From NCBI GenBank assembly GCA_051294375.1, contig CM119264.1, positions 2,042,481 through 2,106,480 of the forward strand: a DNA stretch of 64,000 nucleotides, written 5' to 3'. Below, piece by piece: positions 11,651 to 23,863 of the stretch; positions within the stretch are counted from its first letter, which is position 1; the number at the start of each line of letters is the position of its first letter. A program made the position numbers and the translations under genes. The notes below the pieces were generated by a model, which was not told where the DNA came from, searched no databases, and saw only the letters and a program-made list of their open reading frames with translations. The DNA is from Paraspadella gotoi (lineage: Eukaryota > Chaetognatha).

Positions 11651-12755
11651 ATGAAGCAAATACTAGTTGTAGTTGGAATTTGCTTGCTGCTCTCTGCTTG
11701 CAAGGCTGCAACAACACGGACCATTAAAGGTAAACAATGTAAATAACTAAATATGCGTACAAATATAATACAAAACGTAGAATTTAAGCAGCTAACATTC
11801 CGAGAGCGAGAAACTAACCTATAATGGGTGAGAGAGATACAGAGAGAAAGAGAGAGAGTCAGTCCCCGACTTCCCTGGCTATAGCACAACAAAGAGACCA
11901 AGCAAGGTTGCCCCCATGCTGGCGAAACCTCCTACGCCACAATTGACTCTTATAATTCCAAATCTGCGCATCTCTTTTTCTCAGCCGAAACTCGTCGCAA
12001 CCTGACCGACTTCNNNNNNNNNNNNNNNNNNNNNNNNNNNNNNNNNNNNNNNNNNNNNNNNNNNNNNNNNNNNNNNNNNNNNNNNNNNNNNNNNNNNNNN
12101 NNNNNNNNNNNNNNNNNNNNNNNNNNNNNNNNNNNNNNNNNNNNNNNNNNNNNNNNNNNNNNNNNNNNNNNNNNNNNNNNNNNNNNNNNNNNNNNNNNNN
12201 NNNNNNNNNNNNNNNNNNNNNNNNNNNNNNNNNNNNNNNNNNNNNNNNNNNNNNNNNNNNNNNNNNNNNNACGTCCTGGATTCGGTGGAGAACAACTTCG
12301 ATCCGGGCGAAGAGTCGCTCGACGTCCTTATCGGCGGGAGATCGAGTCGCGAGGGCGGCTTCAAATGGAAGGCGGGCCAACCGATTCCGGTCGCCTGGAT
12401 CAAAGGCCCCGATTTTCCCGAACGCAACTCGGATTCGCCCTTCGTCTTTATCAAATACATCCACTACGCTTGGTTNNNNNNNNNNNNNNNNNNNNNNNNN
12501 NNNNNNNNNNNNNNNNNNNNNNNNNNNNNNNNNNNNNNNNNNNNNNNNNNNNNNNNNNNNNNNNNNNNNNNNNNNNNNNNNNNNNNNNNNNNNNNNNNNN
12601 NNNNNNNNNNNNNNNNNNNNNNNNNNNNNNNNNNNNNNNNNNNNNNNNNNNNNNNNNNNNNNNNNNNNNNNNNNNNNNNNNNNNNNNNNNNNNNNNNNNN
12701 NNNNNNNNNNNCGTTGGACGCCGAAGGATTAGCAGGAATCTGCAATTCTGCATGA
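11651..12755 (+). CDS. secreted C-type-lectin-like protein, interrupted by gaps
   Basis: Exon 1 (11,651-11,729) starts with ATG and encodes a signal peptide of Lys, a hydrophobic core rich in Val/Leu and a small-residue end (about residues 1-20). It ends at a GTAAAC donor in phase 1. The best-phased second exon starts at 11,895 and runs into a gap at 12,014. It contains GCPHAGETSYATIDSYN and a later AHLFFS segment, typical of the first half of a C-type lectin domain. After the gap, 12,271-12,475 encodes FKWKAGQPIPVAWIKG, which fits the WxxGxP...WxxG core. After a second gap, 12,712-12,755 encodes GLAGICNSA and a stop, matching the domain's final Cys. The canonical EPN/QPD sugar-binding triplet is not seen (GPDFPERN is in its place), and the usual CV cysteine after it is absent. 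Calcium-dependent sugar binding is therefore doubtful. Expected to be secreted; the immune or adhesive role of such proteins in invertebrates is general knowledge, not shown here. Confidence 0.72.
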
Positions 12756-12780
12756 TTGTAAAATTCGATCTTAAAAAGTG

Positions 12781-12786
12781 AATAAA
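12781..12786 (+). terminator. polyadenylation signal of the lectin gene
   Basis: AATAAA lies 26 bases after the lectin stop codon, implying a very short 3' UTR. Confidence 0.55.
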
Positions 12787-14485
12787 TTAACTGATTGATG
12801 AAATATAAATAATTTAGATGAGAAATCCAACGTNNNNNNNNNNNNNNNNNNNNNNNNNNNNNNNNNNNNNNNNNNNNNNNNNNNNNNNNNNNNNNNNNNN
12901 NNNNNNNNNNNNNNNNNNNNNNNNNNNNNNNNNNNNNNNNNNNNNNNNNNNNNNNNNNNNNNNNNNNNNNNNNNNNNNNNNNNNNNNNNNNNNNNNNNNN
13001 NNNNNNNNNNNNACAAAATTTCAACTCAATCTATCCATCGAATTATGATTAAATTATGGGTTAAAATTAGTAAAAAAAATTCAGGTAAATGTGACTTATG
13101 GTTTTTTTTTCCATTTAAACTCATTTTCACTCTCACGATTCCATCGAAACTTTATATCCAACTGAATCACACAGTTTCCGAATCACACAAAAATTTTATT
13201 CCAATCAATCCATCCAATCACGAGTAATTGGAGTTTTTTGCTAAGGGGGACGGACGAACGGACGAACGGACATCATTTTTAAAAATAATTTATCATAATT
13301 CGATGTTCTGACGTGATATAAGTGAATGACCGACGAGATTGAGGGTGTGGACCGACGGACCGACAAAATGGATTATAGAGTCGGGATCTGCGATAAGCAC
13401 ATCCGACTAAAAACCGAAAATAAAAGTCGATTATGACAGTGAGAACTAAGAGTAAATCTGGAGTTATTGGTCAATGAAGAAAGCTAAAGGTTAGTATTTT
13501 ATAATATGCAATATTGTTATGTCCTTCTTTTATAAATCGAATTAATAAAAAATACCAAGTTATCTCTCCATCGACTGCAATGGCTTCGCTCCTTCTGTTT
13601 CTGCCGATGCAATCTGGACTAATTCTTTGGTTAATCTTATTATTTGCAATTCTGGAACCGAGAATTTTCTTGATGTAGATCATTCGTTGAGTAAGGAAGA
13701 GAAGACTGAGCTTTCCAGGTGACATAAGGCTTCAGACGCAATCTTTATGGAAAAAGATAAAGAAAGAAATAAAAAGAATATAAATGAAAGAAAAAGCCTC
13801 ACGTTCCAAACTGAAGTAAAAAAAAAAAGAAAAAGCCTCACGTTCCCAACCGAAGACGGAAAGAAAAATATGTACAAAAATTGGCTCAGGGATTAGGGAT
13901 GGAAATCGGGTTTGCAATAACATTCAAGGGGCGAAAAGAGAATGGAATCAAAACAACGAGAGAGAAAAGGAAAAAAGAAAGGAAAAGAAAGGAAAAAGGA
14001 AAAAGAAAGGAAAAAGGAAAGAGAGACGATGGAATAAAAACAGGAAAAAAANNNNNNNNNNNNNNNNNNNNNNNNNNNNNNNNNNNNNNNNNNNNNNNNN
14101 NNNNNNNNNNNNNNNNNNNNNNNNNNNNNNNNNNNNNNNNNNNNNNNNNNNNNNNNNNNNNNNNNNNNNNNNNNNNNNNNNNNNNNNNNNNNNNNNNNNN
14201 NNNNNNNNNNNNNNNNNNNNNNNNNNNNNNNNNNNNNNNNNGGTTTTTTTTTTTGTTCACAGAAACATCACTGAGTCACCGAGTCACAGATTCAAACGTC
14301 CACAAATTTCACGAAACACGAAATCCAAAGTCTCACACATTTTCTCTCAATTTTATTCATTTTTTATCTGAATTTTATCTCATTCTGATTTTTATCTTTC
14401 CTCCAGTTTTCGTCTCCCGATTTTTTTTTCTCACCCTAATTTTAGGTTTTTTCGTCCTTCGGATGAGATGACCCGAAACGAGGGG

Positions 14486-14541
<56 letters not shown>

Positions 14542-15067
14542 CAAGGTCGGTGACGATTTTTCTGACGGCGATGGTCACGAAAAAAGTCATTTATTTATGT
14601 CGGAGAAAAGTTGAAAAATTAAGAAAGAAAGAAAAGAAAGAAAGGAAGAAGAGAAAAGAAATGAAAAAAAAAANNNNNNNNNNNNNNNNNNNNNNNNNNN
14701 NNNNNNNNNNNNNNNNNNNNNNNNNNNNNNNNNNNNNNNNNNNNNNNNNNNNNNNNNNNNNNNNNNNNNNNNNNNNNNNNNNNNNNNNNNNNNNNNNNNN
14801 NNNNNNNNNNNNNNNNNNNNNNNNNNNNNNNNNNNNNNNNNNNNNNNNNNNNNNNNNNNNNNNNNNNNNNNNNNNNNNNNNNNNNNNNNNNNNNNNNNNN
14901 NNNNNNNNNNNNNNNNNNNNNNNNNNNNNNNNNNNNNNNNNNNNNNNNNNNNNNNNNNNNNNNNNNNNNNNNNNNNNNNNNNNNNNNNNNNNNNNNNNNN
15001 NNNNNNNGCTATCCTTTATATCCTTGATTAATACTCCTCTTAAACTTAATTTTAATTATTTTCTAAA
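12787..15067. other. intergenic with large gaps
   Basis: Gaps at 12,834-13,012, 14,052-14,241 and 14,674-15,007. Between them the DNA is AT-rich, with GGACGGACGAAC repeats at 13,246-13,271 and GAAAGGAAAA-type purine tracts before each later gap. A + frame at about 13,550-13,712 reads SIDCNGFAPSVSADAIW through to ELSR before a GTGACA donor-like site, but nothing links it to another exon. Confidence 0.55.
14487..14540. repeat. (GAC)n array
   Basis: Eighteen uninterrupted GAC/CGA triplets. Confidence 0.95.
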
Positions 15068-15290
15068 AGTTCACTCACATTACTAACCCATATTCCTAAC
15101 CTTAACCTAATCCCAAACCTTTATTCCTAACCCTGATCTAATCCCTAACTCTAATCCCTAACTCTAATCCCTAACTTTAATTCCTAATCCCCAACCCTAA
15201 TCCCTAACCTTATTTTCTAACCTTAATTTATTATTCCCTAACCATAAGTCTAACCAAATCCCTAACACAAATTCCTTATCTCAAACCCTG
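15068..15290. repeat. degenerate telomere-like CCTAA tract
   Basis: Repeated CCTAAC / CCCTAA / TCCCTAA words in varying register over about 200 bases, resembling a decayed array of the animal telomere repeat (TTAGGG on the other strand). Related tracts are at 16,145-16,380, 17,570-17,860, about 32,210-32,290 and 41,140-41,250. Confidence 0.65.
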
Positions 15291-15802
15291 TACCAAAAAA
15301 CAAACTTAATTCTAAATTAATGTTAAAAAGGGTTGCTTTCGGAAAAGAGGGCCGAGTATTTTTCCCCCCTTTCTCCAATCTCATCCGATTCCTTTCTCAA
15401 CCTCGTAAATCCTTTCTCATCTCTTCCCCAATCTCATCCGATTCCTTTCTCATCTCTTCCACTCTTCAAAATCTCCGAAACTTTTTCCTTCTCCGGGAAA
15501 AAAATAATAATTTATTAATCGAAGTATAAATTTTTGGTATTAATGATGATATAGAGCGAGGATCTCGCCCGGAGGTGTTCCCTTCGCATGTTGAGAGAGA
15601 GAGAGAGANNNNNNNNNNNNNNNNNNNNNNNNNNNNNNNNNNNNNNNNNNNNNNNNNNNNNNNNNNNNNNNNNNNNNNNNNNNNNNNNNNNNNNNNNCCT
15701 TGGGCGCTAGAGGCCTTAAATTTGAAAGAAAAAAATGATAATAAAAACTAAAACTAATAAGGAAATAAGGAAATCGCCCCACGAGTTTTTTGACATAAAA
15801 TA
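15291..15802. other. intergenic with (AG)n and gap
   Basis: Repeated 'TCTCATCCGATTCCTTTCTC' sequence (three partial copies, 15,378-15,455) followed by an AGAGAG tract and a gap at 15,609-15,697. No gene is seen. Confidence 0.6.
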
Positions 15803-16144
15803 TTTGACAAAAGCAGAAAAAGAAAATAAAATTTATTTATCAGTAAAAAGAAAAAGAGGTTTACAGCGTAATTCCCTTTAAACGAAAAGAAGAAAATACG
15901 GTTAAATTGAGTTGGTTGAACAAAGGTTACGACGAAGTCGGTTTATGACGACCACGATGGGGAAACCCCTCGACGCTACAATGAAGCCGGAATCAAAAGA
16001 CAGACCGCTTTTCGCGATATCCATTCCTCACTGTACCCGATTATCGATTTTTTCTCCCATCGAATCGGCTCTACTTTCCCAAAACGGTCGATTTCTGGTC
16101 CTTTATCGCGGAATTTAATTTTAATCTTAATATTTAACCTAAAC

Positions 16145-16380
16145 ACGTTTTTTAACATATAACCCTTAATCCCTAATCCCTTATTCCTAACCCTAATCCC
16201 AAACCCTAACCCTAACCCCTAACCATAACCCTAACCCTAAACCCTAACCTTAAACCTTAACCTTAAACCCTAACCCCAAACCTTAATCCCTAACCTTAAA
16301 TACTAATATTAATTATTAACTTAACTCTTAAACTTAACCTCTAATCTAATCTTTAACTGAAACAATTTAACCTAATTCTA
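16145..16380. repeat. telomere-like CCCTAA tract
   Basis: The best telomere-like stretch in the window: around 16,185-16,300 it is mostly AACCCTAACCC and close variants. It then decays to CTTAAAC words before the gap at 16,386. Confidence 0.75.
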
Positions 16381-16748
16381 AATATNNNNNNNNNNNNNNN
16401 NNNNNNNNNNNNNNNNNNNNNNNNNNNNNNNNNNNNNNNNNNNNNNNNNNNNNNNNNNNNNNNNNNNNNNNNNNNNNNNNNNNNNNNNNNNNNNNNNNNN
16501 NNNNNNNNNNNNNNNNNNNNNNNNNNNNNNNNNNNNNNNNNNNNNNNNNNNNNNNNNNNNNNNNNNNNNNNNNNNNNNNNNNNNNNNNNNNNNNNNNNNN
16601 NNNNNNNNNNNNNNNNNNNNNNNNNNNNNNNNNNNNNNNNAAAAAAAAAAAATTCTTTGGGAAAAGATTTTTTTTCTCTAAGAAGTTTTAATCTCTTTTT
16701 CTTTTTCTCGGATTAGAAAGACTTTGATGCTTCTCATCCGACCGAGTA

Positions 16749-16751
16749 AGA

Positions 16752-16828
<77 letters not shown>
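16749..16828. repeat. (GTC)n followed by (GGC)n
   Basis: About eleven GTC triplets pass directly into about fifteen GGC triplets. The GGC run is a potential hairpin or quadruplex former. The noisy copy at 18,640-18,700 has the GGC part broken by indels. Confidence 0.9.
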
Positions 16829-17138
16829 AGCGTCTTCATAGTCATCGTCATCTTCTTCTTCTTCTTCTTCTTTTCTTCTGACATTTTTCCTTTAATCTTG
16901 ATCGCCCTTAAAAGAATCCCCACGTGTGAGAAGAAAAAGACGACGACGACANNNNNNNNNNNNNNNNNNNNNNNNNNNNNNNNNNNNNNNNNNNNNNNNN
17001 NNNNNNNNNNNNNNNNNNNNCTCCTCCTCCTCCTCCTCTTCATCCACCCCCGCTTGACTCGTCACCGTGACCGCACGCAACATTTGACGCGCGCATGCGA
17101 CCGAAGAGAGAATGAGCACGCGGAAAAGAGAGAGATTA

Positions 17139-18845
17139 ATTTGACAAAGAGCAGAAAAGAGGAAAATAATATATTTATTTATCAAGTGAAAAAGAAGAAA
17201 AGAGGTTTAGCAGCGTAAATTCCCCTTTTAAGACCGAAAGAAGAAAATACGGTTAAATTGAGTTGGTTGAGACAAAGGATACGAGGTAAGTCGTGTTTAT
17301 GAGCGATGCCACGATGGGGAAAGGTCCGGCCTTCGGACGGCTAATGCCAATGAACAGGCCGGAAGTCAAGAAAGAGACAGACGCCTTTTTCGACAGATAG
17401 GTCGCATAGTCCTCGAGCTGTGCCCGATTAATCGATTTTGATTCTCCCATGCGAAATGCGGGCTCTAAGCTTTCCACCAGAGAAAGCGGTCGATTTCGTG
17501 TGGTCCTTTATGACCGGAATATTTAATTTTATATCCTAATATTTAAACCTAAACACGTTTTTTAAACATCATAAGTACCGGTTAATCACCTAAGATTGCG
17601 CTTATTGCCTAAGCGGCCTATCGCATAATCCCTTAAAGCGCATATACCTCTAACCATGTACACCCTAACCTCTAAACCTAAAGGCGCTAAAGAACAGCCT
17701 AACCTTAAAGCGCTTAACTGCTCTAAACCCTAAGCGAGCCCCAAACCTGATCCCTAACCTTAACAATACTAATCGATTAATGGTATTGAAACTTGTTAGC
17801 TCTTACAACTTAACCTCTAATCTAATCTAATGCTTTAAATGGAAACATATTTAAAAGCCTCTAATTCTAAAGTATATAAATGAAAATGGGGGCCGGTTAG
17901 TGGAAATAATAAAGCTATTAGATATCTCTATGCGGAGTGCGTCTTATCTCATTTGCACATTCGAAGTCATTTTGTCTTTAAATTCTGGTAGTTGTTTTTG
18001 CACCTTTGACGTAAAGGTGTTTTATTGATATTGATTAGTCCTTTTGGTTTGTATAACATGTCTCGCTTTTAGTTGAAAGAAAATAAGTTACGATCCTTGA
18101 ATGTTCCTTTAATCTTGAGGGTTCAGCTAAGTGGACTTTATACCGACGCCAAATTCTGCCTGTCGACACTCTCTCATCTCTAATCTCTTGCTCTCTCCTT
18201 CTGTAGTGTCTCTCGTCTCTTCTCTTCCTCTCTCAGTGTCTGGCTGCGTTTCTCTTCTCTCGTCCATCTGTGCTCGTCGTTTATCTTCGCTCTCAGCTCT
18301 TTCGTCTCTAGTCTCTTTCCCCTCTCGTTCTTCTGCCCTCTCCCTCCTTGTCTCGATTCTCCCCTCGTGCGCGTTTTTCCTCTTTTCTCCCGTCTCCTTT
18401 TCTCGCGCTCTGCGCCTCTCTTGTCCTATAGCAGCTATAATCCCAAGCTAATTTGTTATTTCAGACTCTTAGTATCCTCATTTTTGCCACGCCGTGAAGA
18501 AAAAAAATGTTCTTTGCGGAAGATTTTTTTTCTACTAAGAGAGGTTATTAAAGTTCTCTTTTTCTTTTTCCTCACGGATTAAGAAGAGACTGGTTGAATG
18601 ATGCTTCCTCGATCCGACGGGAGTAATGATCGTCCGCGCCGGCGGCGGCGGTGGCGGCGGGCGGCGGCGGGGTGCTTCGGGCGGCGGCGGCGGGGGCAGC
18701 GTGCTTACCATAGTTCATGCGACCCCCCCTTCATCTTCGTCTGTCTTCTTCATTCTTTTCTTCTTGACATTTTTTCCTTTATATCTGTGATCGCCGCGAC
18801 GTTAAAAGAATCTCCCACGTGTGGAAGAAAGAAAGACCGACGACG
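17139..18845. repeat. tandem duplication B, noisy copy
   Basis: Copy of 15,803-16,951 with frequent short insertions. Between about 17,880 and 18,480 it holds roughly 600 bases of CT-rich and AT-rich sequence that correspond to the clean copy's gap (16,386-16,640). After this it rejoins the clean copy at the GAAGATTTTTTTTCT stretch and continues to a GTGTGGAAGAAAGAAAGACC stretch. The open frames inside are not supported as genes. Confidence 0.72.
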
Positions 18846-20301
18846 TACGCGTAGAGTACTATTCAATAAAGACGTACGACGAGTAGCCAAAGTGCGACCC
18901 ATTATTGCGGTATGCCAGTGCGACGACCAGACCCCGCTCTCTCTGCTCTTCTCTCTCGTTTTCTGCGTCGTGCGTCCTTTCACACGTTATGGCCGACCCC
19001 CGCGTTGAGCTTCTGTCATCCGGTGACCTGCTTACGGCAATCATTGAGACGCGCTGCTATGGCCGACGGGAAGAGGAGAAATGTCAGGTCTTAGGCAGGG
19101 ATCGACCCTATCGCTGCCGCCCCCGCTCTCGTGCCGCTTCTCTCCAACCCAACCTTCTCTGCAACGCATCCCCTCCATGCCTCCTTCCTCGTCTCGCTCC
19201 TCTTTCCTTCTTCCTTTCTCACTCCCCAGCCCACGCGCGTGTGCTGCCGGCGCGCCGGGAGATTAAACTGTAGGGGGAACGACGAGATGAGACAGAAAGT
19301 GCGCCGAAAGNNNNNNNNNNNNNNNNNNNNNNNNNAAAGGACGAGCAATTGGAGAATCAGAGGAGATATTTCGAGATGCCAACTTGGTTGACTAATGATT
19401 ATTTTGTGGGGGATTAGGGTTAAGCAGTCTAGTTGTTTGTTTATCGTATTATGAAAGCTAACGCCGGGCGATGTTGAAGTTTGTTTTAGTTTTTCTTTTG
19501 TTTAACGTTTTCATTTTCGTTAAACGAATTTTCGTTTCTTTCGATTGTTGACTTTCAGCAAATTTGCGAAAAAGTTTGATCCGAAAAACTTGATTGATAA
19601 AAGCTTAGTTTTTTTATTTTTATGTCAAATATTAATCGAATGAAATCAATTGTGTTTATATCTAAACAATTTGTACTTTAGATTTGAAGAATTATTATTT
19701 CGTCATCAAAAATGACAGGAGTGAGGTAATGTCACAAATGTGACAGTGAGATTTGGAGTGACATCACGATTGACAGTGATTCTCACTTTTTATTCCGGAT
19801 TAAAAATCAATTTCCTTCCGTCGGAGATGATTTTTTATCTTTCGAGATTCANNNNNNNNNNNNNNNNNNNNNNNNNNNNNNNNNNNNNNNNNNNNNNNNN
19901 NNNNNNNNNNNNNNNNNNNNNNNNNNNNNNNNNNNNNNNNNNNNNNNNNNNNNNNNNNNNNNNNNNNNNNNNNNNNNNNNNNNNNNNNNNNNNNNNNNNN
20001 NNNNNNNNNNNNNNNNNNNNNNNNNNNNNNNNNNNNNNNNNNNNNNNNNNNNNNNNNNNNNNNNNNNNNNNNNNNNNNNNNNNNNTCAACTTCCCCTCTC
20101 TCTCTCCCTCTCATCTCCCCTTCTCTCCTTTCCTCTCATTTTTCTTCGATCGGAAATTTCCTCTTTTCAGACGAAACAAGAAAAAAAAATTCGGAGTCAA
20201 AATTCGGAAAATAGAGAAATTTTTTTCCTTTGATCAAGAAATCGACAGAGAAAAATATTATTATTAAATAAAGGCTAAAGTTCCCTTGGAACCAATCTCG
20301 G
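18846..20301. other. intergenic with gaps
   Basis: A moderately GC-rich stretch (18,870-19,260) carries several overlapping frames on both strands, as expected from composition alone. Gaps lie at 19,311-19,335 and 19,852-20,085. The rest is AT-rich. No domain is recognised. Confidence 0.55.
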
Positions 20302-20587
20302 AATAGCTTATTTATTAAATGAATGGATAATTTTATATTGGTTGCACATATACACTAATAACCCAAAATGGAAACATCAAAGTATACCTATATGACGGTA
20401 TAAGTTTTTGATACTGATCCTATCCACGTCCAGATAAATACTCACTAATTAATATTACAGTAAAAAAAACAATATTTATCACACTATGAAGTGATATTAC
20501 TTTTGAAACGAATCTAACTCCCTTAATCAAGCAGCACCACTCAAATTTCTTACTCGTCAATCCAATGCGAAATTCTATATACTTCGA

Positions 20588-20635
<48 letters not shown>

Positions 20636-21021
20636 TTCATTGTTGTTCCTTGCCAACCCGATCTTTGCTCGATAACCAGTGACTTCGTGATTCCCTGATT
20701 CGGCATAAATCGAGCAAAACGAAATCCGATCTCGTTTCACTTCACGCATCTCGATTCACTCACCTTTTCACTTTTTCACGCTTCAACGAATTCCTCCTTC
20801 GAGACGCGATTTACTTTGTGAAATCTCATATCGAGATGAACATTTTCCTCTTTCTCACTGACTTCTTAACTTATTCTCTCTTTTTACTTAATTTAAGCCA
20901 ATTCTACTTTTTTTCTTGTGTTGCCTTTTGAATTTTCCACTTTAATTTCACTTCTCTTTCCTTATGAAATTGTTACAATCTAAATGGAAATTACACATTC
21001 ATTAAATAAATAAGCTATCTT
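20302..21021. repeat. segment bounded by inverted motif, possible MITE
   Basis: The left end reads AGCTTATTTATTAAATGAAT and the right end reads ATTCATTAAATAAATAAGCT, forming imperfect terminal inverted repeats about 720 bases apart. The interior has a (CT)n tract (20,591-20,632) and no transposase. The right end abuts a 785-base gap (21,022-21,806), so the boundary is uncertain. Confidence 0.35.
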
Positions 21022-21806
21022 NNNNNNNNNNNNNNNNNNNNNNNNNNNNNNNNNNNNNNNNNNNNNNNNNNNNNNNNNNNNNNNNNNNNNNNNNNNNNNN
21101 NNNNNNNNNNNNNNNNNNNNNNNNNNNNNNNNNNNNNNNNNNNNNNNNNNNNNNNNNNNNNNNNNNNNNNNNNNNNNNNNNNNNNNNNNNNNNNNNNNNN
21201 NNNNNNNNNNNNNNNNNNNNNNNNNNNNNNNNNNNNNNNNNNNNNNNNNNNNNNNNNNNNNNNNNNNNNNNNNNNNNNNNNNNNNNNNNNNNNNNNNNNN
21301 NNNNNNNNNNNNNNNNNNNNNNNNNNNNNNNNNNNNNNNNNNNNNNNNNNNNNNNNNNNNNNNNNNNNNNNNNNNNNNNNNNNNNNNNNNNNNNNNNNNN
21401 NNNNNNNNNNNNNNNNNNNNNNNNNNNNNNNNNNNNNNNNNNNNNNNNNNNNNNNNNNNNNNNNNNNNNNNNNNNNNNNNNNNNNNNNNNNNNNNNNNNN
21501 NNNNNNNNNNNNNNNNNNNNNNNNNNNNNNNNNNNNNNNNNNNNNNNNNNNNNNNNNNNNNNNNNNNNNNNNNNNNNNNNNNNNNNNNNNNNNNNNNNNN
21601 NNNNNNNNNNNNNNNNNNNNNNNNNNNNNNNNNNNNNNNNNNNNNNNNNNNNNNNNNNNNNNNNNNNNNNNNNNNNNNNNNNNNNNNNNNNNNNNNNNNN
21701 NNNNNNNNNNNNNNNNNNNNNNNNNNNNNNNNNNNNNNNNNNNNNNNNNNNNNNNNNNNNNNNNNNNNNNNNNNNNNNNNNNNNNNNNNNNNNNNNNNNN
21801 NNNNNN

Positions 21807-21925
21807 CGTTCGACGAGAAACGGAAATAAATTGCGGCAAAGATTTCTTGCCGCAAGTTGCTACGNNNNNNNNNNCGGAAATAAATTGCGGTAAGGACTTC
21901 TTGCCGCAAGTTGCTACGGAATCGT
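21807..21925. repeat. hairpin-bearing minisatellite, about 44-bp unit
   Basis: Two visible units, separated by a 10-base gap, of a motif containing CGGAAATAAATTGCGG then TTCTTGCCGCAAGTTGCTACG. In the first unit TTGCGGCAA and TTGCCGCAA are a perfect 9-base inverted pair with a 7-base loop. In the second one base is changed to give a G-T wobble. The preceding 785-base gap (21,022-21,806) probably contains more units. Confidence 0.6.
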
Positions 21926-22595
21926 ATTCCTACAGCAACGCAGCGTTGGAGTCGAGTCTTATGATAACCGCACTTTACCAAAGGACTACGTTGCTTCTGA
22001 AGCACAGGCCTATAGCGCAATACTACAATGGCACATTTTAGTATTGGGTAGTATTCTAGCACAGCCTACAGCATCACAGCGCCTTGTTTCGACAATGCAA
22101 TGCTCCAGCAGCACACCGTTACAACACCACTATGTTTAGTGTGCTGCTCTGTCACACACACGAGCGCGGCGTCGTTCTTTTTAAGCCGCTTTGGTTGGGA
22201 AGAAGGAAAAAAAGAAAATCCACAGAACGGATTGCGTCAGCGCGTCTTGACCAAAGGATTATCTTGACAGTCAATCGTCGGGATTAGCCTGACGCCTGTC
22301 GCCTGTCATCAAAGCGAGTTGCTGACATGGCAGTATGACATGGCACTATGGCTCAATTGCGAGAAAAAATAAATAAATTATGATTTGATTACTCATTTTC
22401 AAAAGACGAAAAAAAATTCACAGTAAGAGTAAAAGATTACAACGAGGAATTGTTATCTAAGATTCACGTGAGATTTTCCGCATTTCTCTGTCACAGTTAC
22501 GACATGACGCACCGCACTGCTGCTCGCTTCTCTCTCCTCTCTCTCTCTCTCGTCTCTCTCTCTCTTCTCTCTACTCTCTCTCTCTTCTGCTCTCT

Positions 22596-22630
<35 letters not shown>

Positions 22631-23860
22631 GCGCCCCTTTCATTACCTCCACACTCCACTTTCACTTCTCGTCTCGCGGCTCACGCTAGCACGCGAATCT
22701 CGGCCTCACGGGGCGACGATGATGTCGCGTTCCTCCCCCCTTCCTCCCTCTCTCTCTCTCTCCCTCCCTCTCTCCCTCTCTCCCCTTCCTCTTCCTCTCT
22801 TGTCGCACCATAGAACTCCCGCGGTGAGGTCGAATCGAGGAAGAGGAAGAGGCCCGTGTTAATTCAACGAGATAAGGAAGAGGAGGAGGAAGGATGAATA
22901 AACTCTTGAAAGAGAAAGAAAAAAAAAGAGAAAAAAAGAAAAAAATCGTATTTTATTTTTTTCCGAGTTGTTGAGTTGTTGTTGTGACGATTAAGCTGGG
23001 AGATTAAGTTTAAGTTAAGTTTAAGTTAAGTTAGGATTAAGTTGAGTTGTTATAGATTTGAGATGACGAATAAGCTTGAAGATTAAGTCAATTTAAGTTT
23101 ATGTAAAGTTATTTAATCATTACTGCTTTAAATACTCATTTTGTGAGTTTTGTGTAGCACAAATTTTACAGAAATGTTTCAGTATTAATGTATCGTCAAG
23201 AAAAGGTCCCATAAAGAAAATCTATTGTCAACGTAATTTAACATCTCTCTCTCTCTCTCNNNNNNNNNNNNNNNNNNNNNNNNNNNNNNNNNNNNNNNNN
23301 NNNNNNNNNNNNNNNNNNNNNNNNNNNNNNNNNNNNNNNNNNNNNNNNNNNNNNNNNNNNNNNNNNNNNNNNNNNNNNNNNNNNNNNNNNNNNNNNNNNN
23401 NNNNNNNNNNNNNNNNNNNNNNNNNNNNNNNNNNNNNNNNNNNNNNNNNNNTCTCTCTCTCCCTCTCAAGCTTTCGCTTTCTGCCATCGGAAGAGTTTCA
23501 TTTTCGAAAACTTGGTTGTCGTCGTCGTCGTCGTCGTCGTCGTCGCGCGATCGTCGTTCATTTAGTCGCCTCCATTTGTCCCGTTGCATTCTCGTCGTCG
23601 TCGTCATCGTCGTCATTTTCGCGAGACTTCTTCCTCTTCGTCGTCGTCATCGTCGTCGTCATCTTCGTCGTCGTCATTTTCACGTCCCGTCACCACGACG
23701 ACGTCAATTGTCTCTCGTTTCTTTTTTTTTAAATCGAAAAAAAAAATGAACAAAGAAAAAAATAAAAAAGTAAAAAATAAAAGAAAAAATATTTAAAATC
23801 GAATTTCGCTATTTTGGCTCCAAAATCGAAATGATTGTAATTTTCGGCCCGTGACACTTT
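21926..23860. other. intergenic, CT tracts and gap
   Basis: No gene recognised. (CT)n tracts occur at 22,530-22,626 and 22,747-22,800, AAGTTTAAGTTAAGTTT repeats at about 23,005-23,045, a gap at 23,260-23,451 in a CT tract, and GTC arrays at 23,517-23,545 and 23,593-23,690. Confidence 0.6.
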
Positions 23861-23862
23861 TT

Positions 23863-23863
<1 letters not shown>

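Larger units (their letters stand above)
15803..16951. repeat. tandem duplication B, clean copy
   Basis: Repeated in the same orientation at 17,139-18,845. Contains ATTTGACAAAAGCAGAAA near its start, a region beginning GGTTTACAGCGTAATTCCC, the telomere-like tract, a 255-base gap (16,386-16,640) and the GTC/GGC array. The noisy copy runs through the equivalent of the gap. Confidence 0.8.

Noticed and set aside
13471-13725. 84-residue minus-strand frame and an overlapping plus-strand exon-like frame
   Set aside because: Neither has a recognised domain or a partner exon; AT-rich DNA allows such frames by chance. The plus-strand frame with a donor-like end is noted in the region entry.
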